Of a stretch of 64,000 nt of DNA, positions 54,942 through 64,000 are shown piece after piece. Origin of the DNA: Favolaschia claudopus. Taxonomy: Eukaryota; Basidiomycota; Agaricomycetes; Agaricales; Mycenaceae. Under the pieces are notes generated by a model. That model searched no databases and was not told the DNA's origin. It worked only from the letters and a program-made list of their open reading frames with translations. Location: the NCBI GenBank assembly GCA_037176885.1, contig JAWWNJ010000012.1, positions 2,418,001-2,482,000 on the forward strand, given 5' to 3'. Positions within the stretch are counted from its first letter, which is position 1. The number at the start of each line of letters is the position of its first letter. The position numbers and the translations under genes were made by a program.

Positions 54942-56124
54942 ATGGTGACTATCGCAATAATCGCAGCGGGTATGGACGTTGACCTTGCAGGTCGATTGGC
55001 TGACTCTCTGAAAGGCGCAATGGGCTCCGGGGTAGCAAAGGTGCTCACCCGGAACGGTGTCCGAGTTTTAACCAACCTGGATAACCGTTCCGAAGCGACG
55101 CGCCGTCGCGCTCACGATTCTGGGATGGTCGACGCGTCTCTGGGAGAAATAGCTTCCACTGCCGACTTCATGTTGTCTATCTTGCCGCCAGGCGACGCAT
55201 TTACGTTCGCAGAGAAGTTTCTCCAAGAGTCCGCAATCTTCCGTTCAACAGACTCTGAAGCTCCAGTTTTCATTGAGGCCAATGCTACCAGTCCGGCAAC
55301 CGTGAAGCGTATCTCCGAGTTATTTCTCTCTCCAACGTCGTGGAAATTTGTCGACGCCAGTATTATCGGTGGCCCCCCGCGGAGTGATTACAACCCTACA
55401 ATCTACGCGTCAGCGGACGATACTGCTGTGCTAGATCGTTTTGTTGAATTGTCAAAGTATGGCCTGAAGATTTCCGCTCTGAAGGGAGAAGGTGCGGGTA
55501 TAGGCGATGCAAGTGCGCTGAAAATGTCCTATGCGGTGCGTAGCTCGGATGTTACAGATTAAGGGTAACCTTGTGAGTCGCGAAGGGTATCACCAAAGGT
55601 ACTACAGGACTCTTCGCTACCATGATTCTTGGTGCGTAACACGGCAACTGCGAGTCGTGTTTGGGGACTAAAATGAATCCAGCGGCGCACCAGGTATGTA
55701 TCTGTCCAGCGAATTTTGTGTGCGTTTCCGGTGAAGTGGCCTAGTCCTCGCCTGCGACTGCGGACGCCCTTTTGCGCGAACTGGGGGAATCCCAGCCCAT
55801 GTTCCTTAAGAGATTAGTGGGCGTTATCCCGAGTGTGCGTAGAGTTTGATTTCGCAGTGATTCTTTGACATTGAGCTTCCCGTAGATGGTTCCCAAGGCA
55901 TGTGTCTCTCATATATCACTGAACAGTCGCCGACTTTTCATAAGGCTTATAGATTCGTGGGAGAGATGGAGGAAATTGCAGGGTTTGTGGGAGAGGGGGA
56001 GGGGGATATTTACCACGGATTGGCGCAGCTTTATTCGCGGATTGCACAGTCAGCCAGCGGGGACAAAGCGGACGTGAATGTGCTCGCCAAGTTCGTTGAA
56101 GAGGGAAAGAAGCGAGCAGAATAA
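54942..56124 (+). CDS. 6-phosphogluconate-dehydrogenase-like oxidoreductase (DUF1932 C-terminus)
   Basis: The first exon is only 28 bp (54942-54969). A 45-bp intron joins IIAAG to AMGSGVAKVLTRNGVRVLTN, which rebuilds the NAD(P)-binding G-x-G-x-x-G loop. Then follow ADFMLSILPPGDA, FIEANATSPATVKRISELF, KFVDASIIGGPPR and the catalytic-lysine region LKMSYAGITKGTTGLFATMI. The C-terminal part is helical and of the DUF1932 type (SSPATADALLRELGE, PKAYRFVGEMEEIAGFV), stopping at 56124. The intron before AYRFVGE begins GCATGT, a GC-AG intron. Family members act on small hydroxyacids; the substrate is unknown. Confidence 0.87.
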
Positions 56125-56240
56125 CAATAATTTTACGCGAATATAGTTCACGCGCTGTTCCTGTTTTGGATAAGAGCTGCCATTTCGTACGCGACTTCCG
56201 ACTCGGAAATTTGTGGGGATATGCCCTGTCTTCTGCGACC

Positions 56241-59200
56241 ATGTCGTTGACCCAGGCCCTCCCTACAACCCCGCCTTCCCTGCCCCGGTCCTCCGCCACC
56301 TTCACCACTATACCCTCCATCGAGCATACCCCCTCAAAGTCTAGCTCCAGCGCTTCTCCTTCTCCGCCCAAGTCTTCTCTCAGGAATCCTCGTTCTCAGA
56401 AAAGTCTCAGCTCCATCTCCACGAATCCAACTGAAAACGAGGCTGCTTGGGGCTCGAATTTTTGGGTTACTCTAGTTGACCCGCAGGCGAGTCTTCATGG
56501 CTATTCTGCTCGAATTTCTCGAACAGGACACCCAACAGACACAAACCTCGTTTTTTGCATGCCCGAGCACTGGTCAAGTAAGCTGGGACCCTCCCATAGG
56601 TCAATAAGCTGTTCTGGTCAACATACATGATCCGATCTCTTTGCAGGAAACTTCGTTCTCCCCCCAAGCGCAGAAGGTGAATGGTGGGAACTCAGCGACG
56701 AATCTCGGGGCGGTCTGGTAAGCTTCTTCCTTCGCTCTGCTTTGTCTTTGACTGCATTTATCGATAGCCCTATTACTATCAAACGAAAACGGGGGAAACA
56801 GTATGGGAGCGACCCAGTTCAGCGTTTGTTATACCATTAGGGATAATACAGGTCCGTGGGCTGTCGCTACTAAACGCACCCAAGTTGAACTCCCATCGAA
56901 CTGTCTTATAGAATACAGCCCTTGGTCGGCGTCTGTCACAGGTCAATAGATTTTCAAAGGGACCAGACGATCTTCCTGGACCGTCTAACCCGGCACCAGC
57001 GTATCGGCGGTCTAAGTCGTATACCGGCCCTTTACACGCTCTTCATTCCGACATTCCAGAGTTCCGGAGATCCTCCTCCTCCACTGAACAGTCTCAGCCC
57101 ATTCCGCGTCTTCCTCCTTTGACCTCTCACCTCCCGACGATCCCTGGCTCGTCTCCTGATGTTACTGACCTTGGCTCGGTTTCACCCTCACGTAAAACAT
57201 CGGTGTCAGGTCCTTCTGATCCTACTCTCGCCAAGGAGAAAACAAATCTGAACGGAAAGCTACGACCGAACGGCGATCCCAGCTATCCCGATTCCAGCCC
57301 GCGCACTAGGTCTAAATCTTCGCCCTATGTAGCGCACCGCTCTCCGCCCCCTCAGAGTCTCAATGCCGCTGTTGAAATGTTGGCGAGCTCGCAATCGGAA
57401 AGCGGTCATGGCACTGCTGTTAACGGTACCCCCAAACTTGTGATCCCAGGCTCGCCTACGCGGGAGAAAAGTAAACATCCACCATCCCCTCGCCGGCCAA
57501 TTCCTGCCGCACCGACGGGTCGGAGTACATCTGCGCCGACGGTTGCCGGCAAGCAGATAAGTGCGCCGAAACTCAATCACGGTCAGTTTTCACTTTCTTT
57601 CACAAAATTCAGCCAATTGACTGAGGTATGCAGCTGCGACAATGGATATGAGTCCTGTCAAGAACCGAGCGGCTGGGAAGCCCATTCCTGTTGATCCTCA
57701 TGTTCGTCCGCCAACACAGATGACACGAACCGAAACCCTTACTTCTGGGTACGTCGCTGCTCCTCATCGTTACATTAGTTTCCCTGATGAACCATCAGAA
57801 CTTACCCAATTCTGCCTTCCGATCTCGCATCTGAAATAAAACAATTCTCCGAGTCGGACTTTGCAAGACAGTATTTCTCGACTCACCGCACTGGCTTCAT
57901 ATTTCGGAGACGGGTGCCTGTTACGCAGATGATGACTTGGCAAAAGGTAGCCCCGGCTTTCCTTCGATCTCTCCGTACTCATCACCTTCGCTCAAGACCC
58001 CTCTTCACTCTCCGCTGCTTACGCTTCGGCGCAACCTCAATAAAGATGCCGTGAAGATTTTCAAGGTCATTCAGCATATCATGGGAGACCGCGACCGAGA
58101 CAAACCTGTCGGCGTGAGGGTAACGAACGAAAGCTATGTTTCGATGGTTGCCCCCATCAATAGCTCAACTACCTCACTGGGAAGCAACAATGCTGTGATT
58201 GAGGAAGAGCGATGGCTTCTGGGAGAAGGCTTGACGCACGGCGAGCTGAGAGACGAGATCTACTGTCAAACAATGAAACAGCTTACGGGGAACCCCAATC
58301 CGTACGTTCAAAAGCACCATAGTTTGGACCCAATGCTAACATGCGAATCTAGTGAAAGTATATTCAGGGGGTGGCAGTTACTTTGCGTACTTCTCATCAC
58401 TTTCCCCCCCTCAAAAAACTTCGAGGCGTACCTTCGGTCATTCATGCAGCAGCACACGACTCAACAGGAAGGAAGGGTCGATGTGATGGCCAAATATTGC
58501 TTGAAGCGTCTTACGTTCATATCCAAAAAGGGACCCCGAGGAAAACCTCCTACACCGGCTGAAATAGAGACGGCATCGGCACGTTTACAACTCGAGTTTT
58601 TATCATCAGAGTAGTAGTCTTATATGTGTTCTTTTAGGATGCCGCTTTTAATCCTTCTACTTTTGGAGAATCGCTCGACGCAATTTTCAGACTTCAGGAA
58701 CGAAACTATCCACAGCAGAAAGTGCCAATCATCCTTCCATTCTTAGGCGATGGCATTTTGGCACTCGGTGGCGGCAAGTCTGAAGGCATATTTCGAGTTC
58801 CAGGAGATGGAGATTCTGTCTCTGATCTCAAGCTACGGATCGACAAAGGGTACTATACCCTGGATGGCGTGGACGATCCGCACGTTCTTGCTTCGCTCAT
58901 GAAACTGTGGCTGCGTGAGCTCTGCGACCCACTTGTGCCAGATGAAATGTACAACGAGTGCATAACCAGCTCAAAAGACCCTGTCGCTTGTGTGCAAATC
59001 GTGCAACGCCTGCCAACGATAAATCGTCGCGTGGTGCTGTTCGTAATCAGTTTCCTTCAGCTCTTCCTGGAGGAACGGATCCAGAATGCCACAAAGATGA
59101 CGCCCGCTAACTTGGCCCTGGTCATGGCACCCAATCTACTCCGATGCAACTCTGAATCGATGTCGGTTGTGTTCACTAACGCTCAGTATGTCGCTCACAA

Positions 59201-59383
59201 TGTGGTTGTTTTTTTGTCTCATGAGTTCTGGACAGATACGAACAGATCTTCGTATATAACCTCCTATTACACCTCAAATGCGGCGAAATAGATGAGGGAT
59301 TCACGCCTGCTCACGGACTCGGAGCAGTGTCTACTGCTCCTCCTCCCCGCCAGTCAAAATCACGATCGCGCCGCCACCACTAA
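56241..59383 (+). CDS. Rho GTPase-activating protein with WW, MyTH4 and RhoGAP domains
   Basis: Start MSLTQALPTTPPSLPRSSAT at 56241. The domain order is: a WW domain split by introns (EWWELSDES, LPYYYQTKTGETVWERPSS); a long serine/proline-rich linker; a MyTH4 domain (APLTSPLL-type lead-in, EERWLLGEGLTHGELRDEIY, CQTMKQLTGNPN, GWQLLCVLLITFPPSKNFE, YCLKRLTFISKKGPRGKPP); and a RhoGAP domain with the arginine finger in SEGIFRVPGDG, then LASLMKLWLRELCDPLVP and MTPANLALVMAPNLLRC. The last intron restores YEQIFVYNLLLHLKCGEID, so the true end is at 59383. The architecture matches ARHGAP39/Vilse-type proteins. It stimulates GTP hydrolysis by Rho/Rac/Cdc42 and may link to the cytoskeleton. Confidence 0.92.
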
Positions 59384-59590
59384 TCTTGTTCATTGCGTAT
59401 CTTTCACTTTTCACCTGGAACATCAATCTACATCAATACCCCCCATTTTTTGCCAACTTCTTAGTTCACCATTGTAGTATGTAGCGACACATCTGGATTC
59501 CGTTCACATAGAATCTGCTTCAAACGCATTCCAGAGCAGGGCCAGCACTGTTTGTAGTATATGTATTATCAGCTCTCCATATCATACGTA

Positions 59591-60555
59591 TTACCACTTA
59601 TCGAACTCCCATTCCGGAGCAACTTTCTCGGATTGTTCTAATGCTCTCCAATCATTCCATGGTCCTTTCCTCTTATCTGTCGGCTTGTTTCCACTGGTAG
59701 CAACATTCGAGTTGACCAGTCGTTCGATGTTCTGCAGCATGGTCCAAGCCCCATTTGCCCCAATTTCACCCTCTTCCATCCAAATATTTCGGCTCCCGAC
59801 TTCGTGGCGCACTGTCTCGGCCAATTCTTTCGTCCTGTTATCCATGTCGACGCCATTAATATACATCTCTTCAATAGCGTCATGTACGCCCTTGAGATCT
59901 TTGAAACACGTCCATCGGGTGTCAATAAGTTCGTTGTACGCGCTCGTGGAACAACCAAACACATAAGAGGCGATGGAAAGATGTCGAGCGTAGTCGAACA
60001 TGGAAAGTGCCAAGTGGGGGTCGCGGTATCTGTCCCGGAAGGTTTTCATGAGGAGGGCGATCGTATGGGGGTATGTTGCTGGTTGCAGCGCCGGCAGCTC
60101 CGCGCCATCCTCCGCTTCGGCTCTTGCCTTGTTGAAGTCCTGTTCGTATGTTTGTGATTCACCAAAAACCTCCCGCATCGCCCATTCGAGTAATTGCCGG
60201 TCGGTGGTACACCGATCCATCGCATCTTTCTTGCGGTCCAGCTCCTCCGTAGCCTCGGTGGTCCACTTCGTCCGTTTCGAATGGCGTCGAAGTGTGCTGA
60301 ATAGATCCGCCATTCCGGAATTGGCAGTGTTAATGGATGAGCTTTGCCCAGTGTCCCCAGTTTTCTCGCTCATCGAGTCGAAGATGAGATTGAAAACCTC
60401 GTTAAAGGCTTTGATTTCTTGAGCAGTCATGGTCTGTCGCCGTGGTCGTCGAGGGCCCACATTGGTCTGAGGAATGGGAGGTGGTGTTTCTTCGAGGTCA
60501 CGAAAGATGTGGTCCCAGTTCGGCTCGTGACCTGGACTGTGCCCATGAGCAAGTA
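59591..60555 (-). CDS. Mtf2-like mitochondrial protein, 5' exon unresolved
   Basis: A long minus-strand exon reads EPNWDHIFRDLEETPPPIPQ, then RRPRRQTMTAQEIKAFNEVF, LRRHSKRTKWTTEATEELDR, DRQLLEWAMREVFGESQT, LLMKTFRDRYRDPHLALSMF, ASYVFGCSTSAYNELIDTRW, LAETVRHEVGSRNIW and ends PEWEFDKW at 59591. This layout resembles the fungal Mtf2 C-terminal family, whose yeast member acts in mitochondrial mRNA processing or translation. The first exon and start codon lie upstream of about 60555 behind an intron starting gtacgt at about 60594, but the joining phase could not be settled. The upstream frame rich in Arg/Leu (LLARICRL) would suit a mitochondrial leader. Confidence 0.6.
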
Positions 60556-60559
60556 AGGG

Positions 60560-60959
60560 ATAAAATCATGGACAAGCAACGTACCGAGTCGACATATTCT
60601 GGCAAGCAATCTGGGATGCGGGTGAGGGCCGGCTTGGACATTGAGAAGCTTTATGTATTCGATGACCTGCTAGTGGCCTAAGTATCACAGACTGCAAGCG
60701 CGTTGAAATTTAGATTTAACCTGTTGAAGACAATCGAGACAGGCGGAGACCTAAGGCCCTTGAAGAGGTTGATGCGAGCATGATATTTTCGTGTAGAAAG
60801 TTTACACCTTCGATAAACAACCAATAACAACCGCTTCACATCCGAATAAGGAAATTTTCAAAGACGAGGAGTGTTCAACACAAGATTCGAGCATTGAGGT
60901 GCTCATAAGAGGTAGATCTCTTGTATTCACGTAGTATACAGTCAATTTCAGTTCCATAT
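60560..60959. other. Intergenic with probable 5' exon of the Mtf2-like gene
   Basis: About 400 bp. It holds the uncertain first exon of the minus-strand Mtf2-like gene (60594-60700) and the 3' flank of enoyl-CoA hydratase. No repeat seen. Confidence 0.4.
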
Positions 60960-62074
60960 TTACGAATGAGTGAACGCAGGCTTTCTTTTCTCTGCAAAAG
61001 CGGCCATCCCTGAAGAGTGATGTATGAGGGCGTGCGTCGTCGGATCGTCTGCAACAACGTACCCTCTTTCTGATCCTTGGTGGCAAAAGTTCCGTGGAAA
61101 ATTCTTCTCTCGAAGCGCAGGCCCTCTGCTAGATTAAGTTCATATGCTTCGGGAACGTTAGCTTTCATCTGCGAGCATGAATGGATACATACCGGCATTG
61201 ACTACTTCTTTGGCGGCTTGGACTGCAACTTGGCCCTTGCTAGCAATAGTCTTGGCCATTTCAATTGCCTCTTTCACGACCTCTCCTTCTCCTTCGCCGA
61301 CTACCCGGCTGACCATTCCCCACTTTTCAGCTTCCTGAGCGGAGACGTTGCGACCGGTCAAAACCATCTCCATTGTCCGCGATTTTCCAATGGCATGGGC
61401 GAGACGCTGAGAGCCGCCTCCACCAGTAATGGTACCGAGGTTGACTTCCGGTTGACCGAACTTGGCCGTGGGTGAGGCAAGAATTATATCGCACATAAGC
61501 GCGAGTTCGCATCCTCCGCCAAGCTAGTACACGGTGAGTACTGTGTGCGGTGCACCGGAAAACGGACGAACGGCATAGCCGCTGACTGCAGCAATGATTG
61601 GTTTGCGAAGCTTCCCAATTGTAGCCCAGTCTTCAAGGAAACGGTTCTTGAATACATCGGAGTCTGGTCGCGGTTCAAAGAAAATCGAACGGGCTCGGAG
61701 ACAGACCCACATTCTTTATCCTTCATCTCCTTGATATCCGCGCCGGCTACGTTAGTCAGCAGGGCACTGAGCTACACGATTTGCTACACACCTGCGAAAG
61801 CTTTCTCCGAGCCGGTAAGAACAACGGCCCCGACGTTGTCGTCGGCATCGAGGTCACTCAAAGCCTTGTTCAACTCATTGAAAAGCGGAGTGCATAGCGC
61901 ATTCAAAGCTTTTGGCCGGTTCAAAGTGATCAAAGCAACTCTTGGTTCCGGATGGGCGACAAGGATGTATTCGTAGTTGGTGGTAGACATGAATCGTCCG
62001 GAGGGGTGAGGAAGGAAGGGTCTGACGCGAAGGGAATGGTTGAAAGCAAGACGCAAAGGCGGGCGTAGGAACAT
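60960..62074 (-). CDS. Enoyl-CoA hydratase, mitochondrial type
   Basis: Start [20 protein letters not shown] at 62074 is an arginine-rich, acid-free leader typical of mitochondrial import. The crotonase fold follows: [40 protein letters not shown] (oxyanion hole), [20 protein letters not shown] (second oxyanion Gly), [20 protein letters not shown] (both catalytic glutamates: FGQPEV and the Glu expected near the GTI loop are as in the family), [20 protein letters not shown] and [19 protein letters not shown] at the end. Introns rebuild [20 protein letters not shown] and EGMAAFAEK. It hydrates trans-2-enoyl-CoA in beta-oxidation. Divergent from the BTB gene, with 94 bp between starts. Confidence 0.93.
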
Positions 62075-62168
62075 GGTATACCAAATGGTGAATGCGGCGG
62101 GTTGCCGCGTCCAACTTGACCCATGAACCGGGGATCATTTAGACGCCGGAAAAGCCGGAGACTGCACG

Positions 62169-63417
62169 ATGAACCTAGAGACGCCCTCCATGCAGTCTTC
62201 AGATGATTCAGAGTCGGACGATACCTCACGCTCTCAAGCTCCATCCTTCAATCCCGCCTTCGATTCCCCCGATGGCGATATAGGTACACCTATTCTCTGG
62301 CGCCACCCTCCGTCTGAATGGCCAGATAGTTCTGTCCGCCAAAGGAGGCAACACGTTTTTTCGTATACACTCTTTTATTCTGAAAACAACTTCATCTTGG
62401 TAAGTGTTCTCCACCAAGCACTTGGGCCCTTCATCGATACCCTCTGTCGGTTTCGGACCATGCTATCATTACCTCAAGGTCAGTCGTCTCCGGTAGAGGT
62501 CATATTCATGGAAGAAGATGAAGGCAAGTTCCGTCAAAACCAGAAACCCTTGAAAACTCGAATTATGTGTACAGATACTCTTGAATTACTGCTCAGAATG
62601 ATATCTGGGCTCCCGCTCCTCCCCATCGGTGAGTACTTGTGGCCAATGATGTCAGACTCAGAATGATTTTCTCCCGTAGTCCATTACGACGTAGTCGACA
62701 AGATCCTCTTCGCTGCTGAGAAATACGACATGCCTGGCCCGATCGGCGTCATTCGCCTCTTGGTCATGACGCCTCCGTTTCTCGATTCACCCTTCCGACT
62801 TTACACAGTCGCGTGCAGATATGGATGGGAGGAAGAGGCCAGGTTCGCCTCTACTCAAACACTCACTCACCATCTCCATGATCCTCAAGTGCGCCAAGGA
62901 CTTCGCCGACTGTCGACTGACGCCCTCCTTGACTTGATATCGCTGCATCACAGTCGGAAAGAGTCGTACGTGCATCCTCTTTGCTCCACGACGCCTCCTT
63001 AGAATTATAGCCTTCGGGACCGCTTAAATAAACCTCCGTTCGTTGCATCGGAAAATGCCGCTTCTACCTGTGGAAACTGCAACGCACCTCTGGATTACCA
63101 TACCTGGCGAATATTAAAATTTCGGATGATCCAGGAAATAGAAATACGACCTCTTGGTGGTAAGTCGTCGCCGACTGACGCCAGTGTCCCAAATTAACTT
63201 GTGTTCTAGATACAATTCTTGACAAAGGTTTGGTAGATTGGCCGGAAGCTAAGGCTTGTTGGTTGGCTAAATGCCCTAATCGAGTCTGCGCGCGCAGTCT
63301 GTACGATCAAGTGAGATTCTCAAGTCTCCTAGATGACCATTTTTGCGAGCTCACTCACAGGAGCCGACGATGCGCATTATCAAAGAATGCATTGACGAAT
63401 TGCCTCGATCGATTTAA
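62169..63417 (+). CDS. BTB/POZ-domain protein with a Cys-rich C-terminal part
   Basis: Start MNLETPSMQSSDDSESDDTS at 62169. A BTB core is readable in pieces: FRTMLSLPQGQSSPVEVIFM, DTLELLLRMISGLPLLPI, VHYDVVDKILFAAEKYDMPG and YTVACRYGWEEEARFASTQT, a pattern common among expanded basidiomycete BTB proteins. The C-terminal part has a CGNCNAPL pair of cysteines and later CPNRVCAR. The last exon ends EPTMRIIKECIDELPRSI at 63417. The first-half introns (62290-62460) could not be placed exactly: a gtaagt donor is visible at 62400, but in-frame reading through it is also open. The role is probably as an adaptor or dimerisation protein; partners are unknown. Confidence 0.75.
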
Positions 63418-63625
63418 TAGTACTTGGAAGATCTTTTGTAAATTTTGTATATGTATATCCTCAAATGTAGCTTCAATATGCCGTGAACGATGCGCGTTTC
63501 ATGCCACCCCTTGTATCTACCATGCAATTCCCTCGTCGTAAGAAATCATCGTCTAAATCGCGGTAGATCGCGGTTCTTCAAGGTTCTTCATCGCCCGATC
63601 ACATCAATTTTCCCAGCCCTTGACA

Positions 63626-64000
63626 ATGACAGGTGTTCTGAGAAAACGTGGGACTTGGCGACAAGTGGCTGTGCAATCGCAACAACAAAATCACGGCATA
63701 GACGAACTTCCTTTTGTCCTTTACCTTCATCCCTCCATGCCAGTGACGCGAGTGACGCGCCGTTCAGCTCCAAAGCCTTCCCGCGCCGCACCATCCAGCG
63801 ACGATGATATAGTTGTCAGGGGCTCGGTAATCATTCGACAGTCTCTTCCCAAGAAGAAGAAACGCACCGTACCTCAACCTCAGGAATTGATCGAAATATT
63901 CTCATCCGAGGAAGATGAACCCCCGCCCCGAAAGATGCCACCCGCGAACGAGGTCAAGGAGCTACAGCAGGAAATACATAAGTTGAAGCATAAAGCTTCA
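63626..64000 (+). CDS. 5' part of a gene running off the window, possibly a RING-type protein
   Basis: An open frame runs from ATG 63626 to the window edge, with a second in-frame ATG at 63737 (MPVTRVTRRSAPKPSRAAPS). The protein has an acidic/serine patch (SSDDDIVV, IFSSEEDEPPP), a basic PKKKKR nuclear-localisation-like run, and the start of a coiled coil (VKELQQEIHKLKHKA). Basidiomycete RING-finger proteins often begin like this, but no RING is within view, so that is only a guess. Start 63737 looks more natural. Confidence 0.5.
   Translation, partial: MTGVLRKRGTWRQVAVQSQQQNHGIDELPFVLYLHPSMPVTRVTRRSAPKPSRAAPSSDDDIVVRGSVIIRQSLPKKKKRTVPQPQELIEIFSSEEDEPPPRKMPPANEVKELQQEIHKLKHKAS

Noticed and set aside
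1..64000. CRISPR arrays, rRNA genes, bacterial operons
   Set aside because: None seen; introns and gene families show eukaryotic nuclear DNA.

Overview
The window is nuclear DNA of a filamentous basidiomycete, most likely an agaricomycete. Genes are dense, packed on both strands, and broken by many short introns (about 46-65 bp, GT..AG). Several families are typical of that group: DUF6533 membrane proteins, Zn2Cys6 regulators, BTB-domain proteins, a Git3-like receptor and a fused soluble fumarate reductase/cytochrome b5. All gene models are hand-spliced from the sequence, choosing junctions that restore family motifs and reading frame.

Layout. 1-7.6 kb is a relic zone: a tRNA-like fragment, a decayed EST1-like exon pair followed by an 18-bp tandem repeat, a decayed SUB2/UAP56 helicase tail, an AT-hook protein gene with a late frameshift, and two copies of a dispersed repeat. 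7.6-11 kb holds a divergent pair: an unrecognised gene and a DDE integrase (rve-type) gene. 11.9-30.3 kb is a conserved housekeeping block: fumarate reductase-cyt b5, nicotinamide riboside kinase, membrane dipeptidase, an unknown protein, GCN2 eIF2-alpha kinase (about 6 kb), UCH37-like deubiquitinase, Mediator MED31 and a TPT-type nucleotide-sugar/triose-phosphate transporter. 31-37 kb carries a shortened Zn2Cys6 factor, a DUF6533 membrane protein and a seven-helix Git3-like receptor. 37.3-46.2 kb has a DUF218 membrane protein, a C2H2+Zn2Cys6 transcription factor and a CECR5-type HAD hydrolase.

Three inverted-repeat elements interrupt the right-centre. (1) 38380-41362: 2983 bp, 95-bp perfect terminal inverted repeats (TIRs), an 8-bp target-site duplication (TSD) and no convincing gene; it is full of GGCGGAGG motifs that tend to point opposite ways in the two halves. 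(2) 46170-51043: 4874 bp, 34-bp TIRs, a 4-bp TSD and long subterminal repeats; it contains two unrecognised coding or decayed segments, and its left end supplies the first codons of the HAD gene. (3) 48458-49119: 662 bp, arms of about 155 bp and an 8-bp TSD, nested inside element 2.

51.3-64 kb returns to ordinary genes: an O-fucosyltransferase-like type II membrane protein, the SAM-domain RNA binder VTS1, a 6-phosphogluconate-dehydrogenase-like oxidoreductase, a WW-MyTH4-RhoGAP protein, an Mtf2-like mitochondrial protein, enoyl-CoA hydratase, a BTB protein and the start of a further gene that runs off the end.

The genes do not form one pathway. Most are independent core functions (translation control, transcription, protein turnover, lipid and NAD metabolism, signalling). 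The most unusual features are the three elements, the integrase pair, a run of 12-18 bp micro-exons, and two introns whose donor appears to have lost the T of GT.
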